Assembly (NCBI GenBank): GCA_040830545.1
Contig: JBFOMB010000047.1
Span: 28,088 to 92,087 of the forward strand
Length of the DNA stretch: 64,000 nt
Origin: HXMU1420-2 sp040830545
Lineage (GTDB): Bacteria > Pseudomonadota > Alphaproteobacteria > Rhodobacterales > Rhodobacteraceae
Direction of reading: 5' to 3'
The position numbers and the translations under genes were made by a program. Positions within the stretch are counted from its first letter, which is position 1; the number at the start of each line of letters is the position of its first letter. Positions 24,917-33,582 of this stretch are shown piece by piece. The notes under the pieces were generated by a model. That model worked only from the letters and a program-made list of their open reading frames with translations. It had not been told where the DNA came from and made no database searches.

Positions 24917-25674
24917 ACTGGTATGCGGTTGCAGCTATCTACCGGTTTGAAATGGCGCGGTTTCGCCGGTCGCTGATCCAGAGCCTCGTTTCGCCGGTCC
25001 TTTCCACGTCGCTCTACTTCGTTGTCTTCGGCGCGGCTATCGGCAGCCGCATCAACGAGGTTGAGGGCGTAAGCTATGGCGCGTTCATCGTGCCGGGGCT
25101 GATCATGCTCAGCGTGATGACACAGGCGATTTCGAACGCCTCTTTCGGCATCTACTTCCCCAAGTTTCTGGGCACCATGTACGAAGTCCTGTCCGCCCCA
25201 ATCAGTTCGGCTGAAATCCTGCTGGGCTATGTCGGCGCGGCGGCGACCAAGGCGTTGCTGATCGGCACATTGATCCTGTGCACTTCGTTCTTTTTCGTCG
25301 ATCTGCAAATCGTGCACCCGCTGGCGATGGTCGCTTTCCTGTTGTTGACCTGCGTAAGCTTTGCTCTGCTGGGTTTCATCATCGGCATCTGGGCGCGAAA
25401 CTTTGAGCAGCTGCAGCTTGTCCCGCTTCTGATCGTGACACCGCTGGTGTTCCTTGGCGGCTCTTTCTACTCGATCACGATGCTGCCACCGGTTTGGCAA
25501 GCGATCAGTCTGTTCAACCCGGTTGTTTACCTGATCTCGGGCTTTCGCTGGTCGTTCTTTGGTGCGGCGGACGTATCGGTCGGGATCAGCCTGCTGGCCA
25601 TTGGCGCTTTCACTGCCGTGTGCCTGATCATCATCGGATGGATTTTCCGCACGGGCTGGCGGCTGAGGGACTGA
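24913..25674 (+). CDS. ABC-2 exporter permease
   Basis: Membrane subunit of 253 residues with six hydrophobic spans, NodJ/YadH-like. The ABC-2 signature is recognisable in LGTMYEVLSAPISSAEILLGY, and the C-terminal part has VFLGGSFYSITMLPPVWQAIS followed by NPVVYLISGFRW, typical of the family. It is coupled to the ATPase gene. Substrate unknown. Confidence 0.93.
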   Translation: MNWYAVAAIYRFEMARFRRSLIQSLVSPVLSTSLYFVVFGAAIGSRINEVEGVSYGAFIVPGLIMLSVMTQAISNASFGIYFPKFLGTMYEVLSAPISSAEILLGYVGAAATKALLIGTLILCTSFFFVDLQIVHPLAMVAFLLLTCVSFALLGFIIGIWARNFEQLQLVPLLIVTPLVFLGGSFYSITMLPPVWQAISLFNPVVYLISGFRWSFFGAADVSVGISLLAIGAFTAVCLIIIGWIFRTGWRLRD

Positions 25675-25778
25675 TCCTCGGGAATGGGGGCTGAAACAGG
25701 TATCAAATTTACCTCAACTGTGGATTGCCGCCCGGGCAGTCCTTGTTTGCAGCGGCCCGTCAATCTACATGCGTTCCC

Positions 25779-26576
25779 ATGAAGTTTAAGCTGCCATTTC
25801 TGAATTCCGAACCGACGGTTGCGGTTGTGCGTCTGTCCGGGGCCATCGGCATGCCCGGTCGCGGGTCGCTCAATGCGACCACATTGGCACCCGTACTGGA
25901 CCGCGCGTTCAGGCGCGGGAAGCCCGCCGCGGTCGCGCTGGAGATCAGCTCGCCCGGGGGATCGCCGGTGCAATCCTCGCTGATCGGCGCGCAGATCCGG
26001 CGGCTGAGTGAAGAGAAAAACGTGCCCGTTATCGCCTTTGTCGAGGATGTGGCAGCCTCCGGTGGATACTGGCTCGCGGCTGCGGCGGATGAGATTTTTG
26101 CGGATGCCAGTTCGGTCGTCGGCTCCATCGGCGTGATATCCTCGGGGTTCGGGGCGCATGTCTTTCTGGCCCGGCAGGGGCTGGAGCGCCGGGTTCACAC
26201 GGCGGGTGAGTCCAAATCCATGATGGACCCGTTTCAACCGGAAAAGGAAGAAGACATCGCGCGCCTGAAGGGCCTGCTGGAGGGCATTCACAAGACCTTC
26301 ATCGACCATGTGCAAACCCGCCGCGGATCACGTTTGAAAGATGACAAACAACTGTTTACCGGCGAGGTCTGGCTGGCGGCCGAGGCAACCGACCTGGGCC
26401 TGATCGACGGCATTGGCCATCTAGGGCCGGTTTTGCGCGAACGGTTCGGTGAGAAAGTCAAATTCAAACGCTACGGTGTGAAACGCTCGCTCTGGTCCCG
26501 CTTTGGCGCACAGGCCGTTCAGGACGCATTAGCCGGGATTGAGGAGCGCGCGGCCTATGCGCGTTTTGGCCTCTGA
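25779..26576 (+). CDS. S49-family serine peptidase (SppA-like)
   Basis: Short-form signal peptide peptidase or SohB-type protease, 265 residues. The catalytic serine is S94 in AASGGYWLA, and the general-base lysine is most likely K146 in GESKSMMDPF. Only one protease domain is present, as in short SppA forms. It lacks an obvious N-terminal transmembrane helix, so it may be soluble or peripheral. ATG 25779 opens at the conserved domain; an earlier in-frame start is unsupported. Overlaps the following miniprotein gene by 20 bases. Confidence 0.9.
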   Translation: MKFKLPFLNSEPTVAVVRLSGAIGMPGRGSLNATTLAPVLDRAFRRGKPAAVALEISSPGGSPVQSSLIGAQIRRLSEEKNVPVIAFVEDVAASGGYWLAAAADEIFADASSVVGSIGVISSGFGAHVFLARQGLERRVHTAGESKSMMDPFQPEKEEDIARLKGLLEGIHKTFIDHVQTRRGSRLKDDKQLFTGEVWLAAEATDLGLIDGIGHLGPVLRERFGEKVKFKRYGVKRSLWSRFGAQAVQDALAGIEERAAYARFGL

Positions 26577-26748
26577 CGTGATTGCAAAGATCGTCTTTCT
26601 GTTCCTTGCCTTCATCGCCGTATTGGCGATGTTCGGACGGCTGCGATTCCCGGGACAGAAGCGATTGCAATCTGCCAAATGCCCGTCCTGTGGGCGCTAC
26701 CGGATCGGCAAGGGGCCATGTACTTGTGGACGTGGAGGGCGTGCATGA
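26557..26748 (+). CDS. Membrane-anchored zinc-ribbon miniprotein
   Basis: A 63-residue protein with one transmembrane helix (about residues 8-25, IAKIVFLFLAFIAVLAMFG) followed by a rubredoxin-like Cys pair set, CPSCGRY and CTCGRG. GAGGAG lies about nine bases before ATG 26557, within the end of the peptidase gene, and the stop overlaps the exchanger start as ATGA. This conserved overlap on both sides supports a real gene despite the length. Function unknown; position suggests a link to the S49 peptidase. Confidence 0.7.
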   Translation: MRVLASDVIAKIVFLFLAFIAVLAMFGRLRFPGQKRLQSAKCPSCGRYRIGKGPCTCGRGGRA

Positions 26749-27692
26749 CCGAGTGGCTTCTGACGTTCCTGGGCCTTGTCATCTTGCTGTTGGCCGGTGA
26801 TGCACTGGTCAAAGGTGCAGTCAACCTCAGCCTGCGTCTAGGTGTCCCGGCACTGATCGTCAGCTTGACCATAGTGGCTTTTGGAACGTCTGCCCCGGAA
26901 TTGCTGATCGGGATCAAGGCGGTTTTGGAAAACGCCCCGGGTATTGCCATGGGGAATGTCGTTGGTTCGAACACGGCCAATATCCTGATGGTGTTGGGGG
27001 TTCCCGCCCTTGTGTCAGCATTCAGGACCAGCGAGTGCGACAGTCGGCGTAGTTACCTGCAGATGATGGTCGCGACTGTCCTGTTCATTGCGATCTGCTT
27101 TATGGGGCCGCTTTATTGGGTGTCGGGAGTCGCCCTGCTGTCTGTGTTGGTCATTATTCTTGCCTCGGCGTTTCGGGAGGCGCGCGCGCATCGTGCGGCG
27201 GGTGAGCCTGACGATCTGGAAGACCTCGAAGAGGCCGACCCGGATATGCCCTATTGGCGAATTGGGCTGTATCTTGTTCTGGGTCTGATTGGTTTGCCGC
27301 TAGGCGCGTCTTTGCTGGTCGATAACGCTTCGCTTATTGCTTACAGGTACGGCGTGAGCGACATGGTGATTGGCCTGACGCTTGTCGCGGTCGGAACGTC
27401 GCTGCCCGAATTGGCGACCACGTTCATGGCGGCCCTGCGGCGTCAGGCGGATGTGGCGTTGGGCAACGTGATCGGGTCCAACATGTTCAACCTGTTGGGT
27501 ATCATGGGGGTTGCGTCGCTGTTCGGCGTGATCCCGGTGTCTGAAGATATGCTGCGGTTTGACATTTGGGTGATGATGGGCGCGTCGCTGTTGCTGATCC
27601 CGTTTGTCTACTTCAAGCTCGATATCACACGACCCATTGGCGCGGTCCTGACAGGGCTCTACGTTGTGTATTTGGCGGCTGTCATTTTCTGA
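26745..27692 (+). CDS. Na+/Ca2+ exchanger family protein
   Basis: Calcium/sodium antiporter (CaCA family, YrbG-like) of 315 residues with about ten spans. The two inverted alpha-repeats show the signature VAFGTSAPELL ... GNVVGSNTANILMVLG and VAVGTSLPELATT ... GNVIGSNMFNLLGIMG, which contain the ion-binding Glu and Asn. The ATG overlaps the stop of the zinc-ribbon gene (ATGA). A short acidic loop (DDLEDLEEADPD) links the two halves. Confidence 0.93.
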   Translation: MTEWLLTFLGLVILLLAGDALVKGAVNLSLRLGVPALIVSLTIVAFGTSAPELLIGIKAVLENAPGIAMGNVVGSNTANILMVLGVPALVSAFRTSECDSRRSYLQMMVATVLFIAICFMGPLYWVSGVALLSVLVIILASAFREARAHRAAGEPDDLEDLEEADPDMPYWRIGLYLVLGLIGLPLGASLLVDNASLIAYRYGVSDMVIGLTLVAVGTSLPELATTFMAALRRQADVALGNVIGSNMFNLLGIMGVASLFGVIPVSEDMLRFDIWVMMGASLLLIPFVYFKLDITRPIGAVLTGLYVVYLAAVIF

Positions 27693-27716
27693 CCGCTTGC
27701 GATCAGGAGGACACCC

Positions 27717-28496
27717 ATGACCAAAGCTCTTGTAACCGGTGCAGGCAAACGACTGGGCCGCGCCATGGCGTTGTACCTTGCAGGGCGTGGGTTCGACGTG
27801 GCTGTGCACTACGCATCATCGTCTGCGGGTGCAGACGAGGTGGTCGCGGAAATCGAGGGCATGGGCCACAAGGCGGTGGCCTTGCAAGCGGACCTTTTGG
27901 ATGAGACGCGGGTCGAGGCCCTGCTGCCCGAGGCGGTGGAGCGATTGGGTGGACCGATCACCTGCCTCGTGAACAATGCCTCCATTTTCGACTATGACAA
28001 CATTCATACGGCCACACGGGAAAGCTGGGATCGCAACATCGGCACCAACCTGCGTGCGCCCCTGCTGCTAACGCAGGCAATGGCGGCCCAGGGTTTGAAG
28101 CCGGTGATGGACGACCGCGAAGAACCGCAAGCAACCGGATTGATCGTCAACATGATCGACATGCGCGTGCGCAAGTTGACCCCAGAGTTCATGACCTACT
28201 CGATTGCAAAGATGGGACTGTGGGCCATGACCCGCACCACGGCGCAGGCTCTTACTCCGGCTATTCGGGTCAATGGCATCGGCCCCGGGCCAACACTGCG
28301 TGGAGGTCGTCAAACCGAGGAACATTTTGCCAAACAGCGCGCACGTACCATTTCGGGGCGCGGTTCAAACCCCGAAGATATCTGCGGAGCCTTGGGATAT
28401 TTCCTGGATGCACCTGCTGTGACGGGTCAGTTGCTTTGCGTCGATGGCGGTCAGCATTTGGGATGGGAAACGCCGGATGTTTTGGGCGTTGAATAG
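27717..28496 (+). CDS. SDR oxidoreductase, pteridine-reductase-like
   Basis: Short-chain dehydrogenase of 259 residues. The cofactor motif is TGAGKRLGRA, the form with Arg that favours NADPH in pteridine reductases and FolM. NNASIF replaces NNAG, the active-site pair is YSIAK and the C-terminus has the usual VDGGQHLGW. A role in reducing dihydrofolate or dihydromonapterin is plausible from resemblance to FolM/PTR1; not proven. AGGAGG lies seven bases before the ATG. Confidence 0.85.
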   Translation: MTKALVTGAGKRLGRAMALYLAGRGFDVAVHYASSSAGADEVVAEIEGMGHKAVALQADLLDETRVEALLPEAVERLGGPITCLVNNASIFDYDNIHTATRESWDRNIGTNLRAPLLLTQAMAAQGLKPVMDDREEPQATGLIVNMIDMRVRKLTPEFMTYSIAKMGLWAMTRTTAQALTPAIRVNGIGPGPTLRGGRQTEEHFAKQRARTISGRGSNPEDICGALGYFLDAPAVTGQLLCVDGGQHLGWETPDVLGVE

Positions 28497-28785
28497 TTGA
28501 CGCTGCGAAAGTTTTGCACGTCGGTAACCTTTGTTAAAAAAGCGTTACGAATTTGTCTTATTTTTCATACGCTTGTCCTGCGACGAAAAATCTTCCTAGT
28601 AGATTCAATACGTTACACAAGTGCCTAAAAATTAGGCAATTAGGTGAAATCGCGGTGAAACAACGAAAATTTCCACCTCACGATAAGTTATCTGCAAACT
28701 TATCCACATGTTTGGTGGATTTGTTTTGGGTTGAACAGGACGCGTCAAGATTGCAGCGGATCGCTGAGAATCATATCTCTGTGTC
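28497..28785. other. AT-rich intergenic region with DnaA box
   Basis: At 289 bases this is the longest gene-free stretch of the window and it is strikingly AT-rich against its surroundings. It holds a perfect consensus DnaA box TTATCCACA at 28700-28708 and a weaker one (TTATCTGCA) at 28688-28696. There is also a TTAA-N7-TTAC element close to the CtrA consensus at 28534-28548, two GANTC methylation sites and a small perfect hairpin GCCTAA-AAA-TTAGGC at 28623-28637. It must also contain the uvrC promoter. Whether it is an origin, a DnaA-controlled promoter or neither cannot be settled here. Confidence 0.5.
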
Positions 28786-30660
28786 ATGATCGACGCGTCC
28801 CACTCCGAAGCTCCCCAAGTGACCGGTTATGCCTGCATCCAGGGTTACCTCAAATCGTTGACTGCACAGCCCGGCGTATACCGGATGCTGGATGCCAGTT
28901 CGCGTGTTTTGTATGTCGGCAAGGCGCGCAATCTGAAAGCGCGCGTGTCCAACTATTCGCGGCCCGGCGGCCATTCGCCCCGCATAGACCGGATGATCCG
29001 CGACACAGCATCGATGATGTTTCTGACGACCCGAACAGAAACCGAAGCGTTGTTGCTGGAACAGAACCTGATCAAGCAGCTCAAGCCGAAATACAACGTG
29101 CTGCTACGGGACGACAAAAGCTTCCCCAATATTCTGGTGGCCAAGGATCACCCATTCCCGCAGATCAAAAAACACCGTGGTGCGAAGAAGGAAAAGGGTG
29201 CGTATTTTGGACCCTTTGCCAGCGCCGGCGCTGTGAACCGCACCCTAAACCAGCTGCAAAAGGCATTCCTGCTGCGCAACTGCTCGGACAGCATGTTCGA
29301 TGGGCGAACGCGGCCTTGTCTGCTCTACCAGATCAAACGCTGCTCTGCGCCTTGTGTCGATCTGATCTCGCCCGAAGGCTATGCCGAAAGCGTGCGTGAC
29401 GCGGAACGGTTTTTGTCCGGGCGGTCGACCCGTGTGCAGGAGGATCTGGCGGCAGAGATGCAGAAGGCTTCTGACGCAATGGAGTTCGAACGCGCTGCAG
29501 CCCTGCGGGACCGGATCAAGGCGCTGACTGCGGTGCAGTCGTCCCAAGGCATCAACCCGCGCGGCGTGACCGAGGCCGACGTGATCGCGCTGCATATGGA
29601 CAGCGGTCAGGCCTGCGTGCAGGTCTTTTTCATCCGGGCCAATCAGAACTGGGGCAACCGTGATTTCTATCCTCGTGTTGCCGAAGACATGTCACCGGCG
29701 GAGGTGATGGAGGCCTTCCTGGGTAAGTTCTACGAAAACAAGGAACCGCCCCGGCAGCTGATCCTGTCCGACGGGATCGAAAACGCCGACCTCATGGCTG
29801 AAGCATTGGGCGAAAAGGTGGGGCGTAAGGTCGATATTCTCGTCCCGCAGCGGGGCGAAAAGGCCGAACTGGTTTCCGGAGCGCTGCGCAATGCCCGCGA
29901 GTCGCTGGCGCGGAAGATGTCGGAAAGCGCGACGCAGGCGAAGTTGCTGAATGGCCTTGCGGATGCTTTCGGGTTGGACGGCCCGCCGCAACGGATCGAG
30001 GTTTACGACAACTCCCACATTCAGGGCACGAACGCGGTAGGTGCGATGATTGTTGCGGGGCCCGAGGGGTTCATGAAAAACAGTTATCGCAAGTTCAACA
30101 TTCGCGGTGACGACCTGACCCCCGGCGATGATTTCGGCATGATGAAGGAGGTGCTGAACCGCCGTTTCTCTCGTCTGATAAAAGAAGATCCGGATCGGGA
30201 AAAAGGCATGTGGCCGGACCTTTTGCTGATCGACGGTGGGGCAGGGCAGGTGAGTGCCGTAGCTGAAATACTAGATGCACATGGTGTTGCAGACGTACCC
30301 TTTGTTGGTGTCGCCAAAGGGATCGACCGGGACGCTGGCAAGGAAGAATTCTACCGCCCAGACCAAAACTCCTTTGCCCTGCGCCGCAACGACCCGGTGC
30401 TCTACTTCGTGCAGCGCCTGCGGGACGAGGCTCACCGTTTCGCCATCGGCACCCACCGCGCCAAACGGGCCAAGGCGGTCGGGGCAACCCCGCTGGACGA
30501 TGTACCTGGCGTGGGCGCAACCCGCAAACGTGCGCTGCTGACCCATTTCGGATCGGCCAAGGCAGTAAGCCGGGCCAACCTTGCCGACCTCAAAGCGGTG
30601 GAGGGTATTTCCGAAGGATTGGCGCAGAAGATTTATGATTTCTTCCACGACGGCGGGTGA
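28786..30660 (+). CDS. uvrC: Excinuclease ABC subunit C
   Basis: Dual-incision nuclease of nucleotide excision repair, 624 residues, acting with UvrA and UvrB. The N-terminal GIY-YIG domain is seen as PGVYRMLDASSRVLYVGKAR. The UVR domain that binds UvrB is at about residue 220 (DAMEFERAAALRDRI). The RNase H-like C-terminal nuclease has EVYDNSHIQGTNAVG and LLIDGGAGQ, and two helix-hairpin-helix motifs close the protein (VPGVGATRKRALLTHFG). No LexA box was seen upstream. Confidence 0.97.
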   Translation: MIDASHSEAPQVTGYACIQGYLKSLTAQPGVYRMLDASSRVLYVGKARNLKARVSNYSRPGGHSPRIDRMIRDTASMMFLTTRTETEALLLEQNLIKQLKPKYNVLLRDDKSFPNILVAKDHPFPQIKKHRGAKKEKGAYFGPFASAGAVNRTLNQLQKAFLLRNCSDSMFDGRTRPCLLYQIKRCSAPCVDLISPEGYAESVRDAERFLSGRSTRVQEDLAAEMQKASDAMEFERAAALRDRIKALTAVQSSQGINPRGVTEADVIALHMDSGQACVQVFFIRANQNWGNRDFYPRVAEDMSPAEVMEAFLGKFYENKEPPRQLILSDGIENADLMAEALGEKVGRKVDILVPQRGEKAELVSGALRNARESLARKMSESATQAKLLNGLADAFGLDGPPQRIEVYDNSHIQGTNAVGAMIVAGPEGFMKNSYRKFNIRGDDLTPGDDFGMMKEVLNRRFSRLIKEDPDREKGMWPDLLLIDGGAGQVSAVAEILDAHGVADVPFVGVAKGIDRDAGKEEFYRPDQNSFALRRNDPVLYFVQRLRDEAHRFAIGTHRAKRAKAVGATPLDDVPGVGATRKRALLTHFGSAKAVSRANLADLKAVEGISEGLAQKIYDFFHDGG

Positions 30661-30767
30661 GCCTTTCTTGAGTCGCGACGAGCTTTCACAATCGTTTTGA
30701 TCGGATTTTTGCAATCAACGCCCGATTTCCGGCGGCGCTCCTAAACCGTTGTTGATACGCTCCCCTA

Positions 30768-31820
30768 ATGCTGCTGACTCTGCCTGATCCTGACACACTC
30801 TACCGTGCCTTGTTGGCGCGCGATCCCACCTATGACGGTCAGGCCTATGTCTGCGTGTCTTCCACCGGCATCTTCTGCCGCCTGACCTGCCCGGCGCGCA
30901 AACCCAAACGGGAAAATTGCACGTTTTTTCCGACAGTCGGGGCCTGTATCGAGGCCGGATATCGCCCCTGCAAGCGCTGTAAACCCCTGACGCCACAGGC
31001 TCAGGCGGACCCGGTAATCGCGCCGCTGCTGGAGGCTTTGGATCAGCGACCAGCCTACCGGTGGAGCGAACAGGACATCGTGCAGATGGGTCTGGACCCC
31101 TCCACCGTGCGGCGGGCGTTCAAACGGGAATACGGCATCACCTTCCTTGAAATGGCGCGGCAGCGGCGGTTGCGGGATGGGTTCGTGGCGTTGTCCAATG
31201 GTGGGAAGGTGATCGAAGCACAACAAGAAGCGGGCTTTGACAGCCCCAGCGCGTTTCGTGCAGCATTCGCGCGTTTGTTGGGCCGTGCGCCGGGGGCATT
31301 TCAGACTGACGCCTTGCTGCTTGCCGACTGGATCACAACGCCACTGGGCGACATGATCGCGGTCAGCAGCCGCTCGCATCTGCATCTGCTGGAGTTTGTG
31401 GAGCGCAAGGCGTTGAAAACCGAACTTGCAGCGTTGGAGAGGTCGGCCAAAGGGGCCATCGGCATTGGTAAAACGGGCCCCTCCGATCAGGCGCGAGTCG
31501 AATTGGACGCCTACTTCAACGGGTACAGTGCGCATTTCGAAACGCCGCTGGCCTATCCCGGCTCTGCCTTCGCGCGATCGGTCTGGGACCTACTGCGAGA
31601 CATCCCGGCGGGACAAACCCGCAGCTACGGCGAATTGGCGCAACATTTGGGCAGACCCGAGGCCGTGCGGGCGGTGGCCCGTGCAAACGGGGCAAACCAG
31701 TTTGCCATCATGGTGCCTTGCCACCGTGTGCTGGGCGCCGATGGTTCGCTGACCGGCTATGGCGGTGGGCTGTGGCGGAAACAGAAACTGTTGGAGATCG
31801 AGCGGCAATACCGTTCCTGA
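30768..31820 (+). CDS. ada: Bifunctional Ada methyltransferase/regulator
   Basis: Adaptive-response protein of 350 residues. The N-terminal zinc domain has Cys37, Cys41, Cys68 and Cys71, one position off E. coli Ada; Cys37 accepts methyl groups from phosphotriesters and turns on the regulator. An AraC-type DNA-binding domain follows (about 85-175, QEAGFDSPSAFRAAFARLLG). The C-terminal O6-methylguanine transferase carries the acceptor Cys in MVPCHRVLG. It lies 107 bases after uvrC, and the next gene starts 14 bases after its stop. Confidence 0.96.
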   Translation: MLLTLPDPDTLYRALLARDPTYDGQAYVCVSSTGIFCRLTCPARKPKRENCTFFPTVGACIEAGYRPCKRCKPLTPQAQADPVIAPLLEALDQRPAYRWSEQDIVQMGLDPSTVRRAFKREYGITFLEMARQRRLRDGFVALSNGGKVIEAQQEAGFDSPSAFRAAFARLLGRAPGAFQTDALLLADWITTPLGDMIAVSSRSHLHLLEFVERKALKTELAALERSAKGAIGIGKTGPSDQARVELDAYFNGYSAHFETPLAYPGSAFARSVWDLLRDIPAGQTRSYGELAQHLGRPEAVRAVARANGANQFAIMVPCHRVLGADGSLTGYGGGLWRKQKLLEIERQYRS

Positions 31821-31834
31821 TGAGGGAGAATGTT

Positions 31835-32593
31835 ATGACACAGGCTGACAAGGCACGCGCGTTTCGGGCGGCGCATGTAAAGGGTGATCCGCTGGTGCTC
31901 TACAACATTTGGGATGCGGGCAGCGCGCAGACCGTGGCAAAGGCAGGGGCGGTGGCATGTGCCACGGGCAGTTGGTCGGTCGCCGCAGCACACGGGTATC
32001 CCGACGCGGAAACGCTGCCGCTGGATATGCTGCTGTGGATCGTGTCTAGGATCACGGCCAGCGTCGACATCCCCGTGTCGGTCGATTTCGAAGGGGCCTA
32101 CGCAATTGCTCCCGCGGATGTGCAGGCCAACGTCCGACGGGTGATCGAGGCCGGGGCCATCGGCATCAATTTCGAGGACCGGGTGGTGAAGGGGGAAGGT
32201 CTGCATTCCATTGCCGATCAGGCCACGCGGATCGCGGCGGCCCGTGCTGCGGGGGAAGTTACGGGCGTGCCATTGGCGATCAATGCGCGCACCGACCTGT
32301 TCTTGGGCACCGATCCGGCCACCCATGCAGGCAGTGTGGACGAGGCCATCGAACGCGCGGGCGCCTATGCCGAGGCCGGAGCCAGCAGTTTCTTTGTGCC
32401 GGGCTTGACACAACCGGATTTTATCGCGCGCGTGATCGAGGCGGTCGAATTGCCGGTGAACCTGATGATGACCAAGGGATTCACCTCAATCACGACCGCC
32501 GCCGAGTTGGGGGCCGGGCGGGTCAGCTTTGGTCCGATGGCCTATGTCCGGGCACAGGCCGATCTCAAAGCGCGGTTTGAAGGGTTAAATTAA
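31835..32593 (+). CDS. Isocitrate lyase/PEP mutase family enzyme
   Basis: TIM-barrel lyase of 252 residues. The family regions YNIWDAGSAQTVAKAG, the metal-binding SVDFEGAYA, and INFEDRVVKGEG are visible. The short ICL/PEPM proteins of this type include oxaloacetate decarboxylases, 2-methylisocitrate lyase-like and phosphonopyruvate hydrolase-like enzymes. The KKCGH loop typical of isocitrate lyase is not seen, so the true activity is open. GGGAGA lies before ATG 31835; co-transcription with ada is likely. Confidence 0.88.
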   Translation: MTQADKARAFRAAHVKGDPLVLYNIWDAGSAQTVAKAGAVACATGSWSVAAAHGYPDAETLPLDMLLWIVSRITASVDIPVSVDFEGAYAIAPADVQANVRRVIEAGAIGINFEDRVVKGEGLHSIADQATRIAAARAAGEVTGVPLAINARTDLFLGTDPATHAGSVDEAIERAGAYAEAGASSFFVPGLTQPDFIARVIEAVELPVNLMMTKGFTSITTAAELGAGRVSFGPMAYVRAQADLKARFEGLN

Positions 32594-32670
32594 TCACGCC
32601 CACGCCCGCGTGACCGGGTGGGACGCATTGGGCAATTGCCCTGAGGCAGGCAGGCGGGTTAGGTGGCGCA

Positions 32671-33333
32671 ATGACGTGGAATCTGCCCACCTTTCTGACC
32701 GTTTTGCGCCTGCTGGCTGCGCTGGGCCTGCCGTTGGCGTTTCTGGTCCTGCCCCGCCCCTATGCGGATGCCTGCGCGCTGGTCCTGTTTGCAGGCGCGT
32801 CGATCACGGATTGGCTGGATGGCTATCTGGCGCGTGCCTGGGGACAGGTGACCAAGCTGGGTGCGATGCTGGACCCCATCGCGGACAAGGCAATGGTTGT
32901 GATCGCGCTGTTTTTACTGGGTGTTTACTCATCGCTGGCGCTGGCCATCCTGATGCCCGCCGCGCTGATCCTGTTCCGCGAGGTGTTTGTTTCGGGCCTT
33001 CGGGAATATCTGGGGGATACGGCAGGCACGCTGAAAGTCACAGGGTTAGCCAAGTGGAAAACGGCGGCACAGATGGTCGCGATTGCGGTTCTGTTTGCTC
33101 ATGGGATTTTCGAACATATGTTCGGTATGGCGATACTGGGCATGGATCACGGCCTGGTGACTGCGATTTTGACCGGCGCGGAAAGCGATGAGGTTGGCCT
33201 GAGCTGGAAGCTGGCTGGTATGGAATGGACCGGTTGGGGCGGATTGGGCCTGCTTTGGATTGCTGCGGTGCTGACATTGCTGACCGGGCTGGACTACTTC
33301 ACCAAGGCCTGGCCGCATCTGAAAGGAGACTAG
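32671..33333 (+). CDS. pgsA: CDP-diacylglycerol-glycerol-3-phosphate phosphatidyltransferase
   Basis: Makes phosphatidylglycerol phosphate at the inner membrane. The CDP-alcohol phosphotransferase motif D-x2-DG-x2-AR-x8-G-x3-D-x3-D is complete in TDWLDGYLARAWGQ...GAMLDPIAD near residue 50. Several spans follow, and the length of 220 residues is slightly above E. coli PgsA (182) because of an insertion at about 145-180. It precedes moaD by two bases; the pgsA-moaD-moaE order is one I recall from related bacteria. Confidence 0.95.
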   Translation: MTWNLPTFLTVLRLLAALGLPLAFLVLPRPYADACALVLFAGASITDWLDGYLARAWGQVTKLGAMLDPIADKAMVVIALFLLGVYSSLALAILMPAALILFREVFVSGLREYLGDTAGTLKVTGLAKWKTAAQMVAIAVLFAHGIFEHMFGMAILGMDHGLVTAILTGAESDEVGLSWKLAGMEWTGWGGLGLLWIAAVLTLLTGLDYFTKAWPHLKGD

Positions 33334-33335
33334 GC

Positions 33336-33581
33336 ATGGACGTTCTCTATTTTGCCTGGGTGCGTGAACGGATCGGTATCCCGCGCGAAACGGTGGAGAC
33401 GACGGCTGCGACTGTGGCGGGGCTGGTTGAGGAATTGAAGGCACGTGAAGAACGGTACGAGGCGGCGTTCGCGGACCTGTCAGCTTTACGCGTGGCTGTG
33501 GACCAAAAGTTGGCGGATTTTGACGCGCCTCTGGCAGACGTGCGCGAGATCGCGTTTTTTCCCCCGATGACAGGCGGCTGA
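33336..33581 (+). CDS. moaD: Molybdopterin synthase small subunit
   Basis: Ubiquitin-like sulphur carrier of 81 residues for molybdopterin synthesis. It ends in the required Gly-Gly (PPMTGG), which is thiocarboxylated by MoeB-type enzymes. The beta-grasp start LYFAWVRERIGIP is typical. ATG 33336 has GAAAGGAG before it. One base separates its stop from the ATG of moaE. Confidence 0.95.
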   Translation: MDVLYFAWVRERIGIPRETVETTAATVAGLVEELKAREERYEAAFADLSALRVAVDQKLADFDAPLADVREIAFFPPMTGG

Positions 33582-33582
33582 C

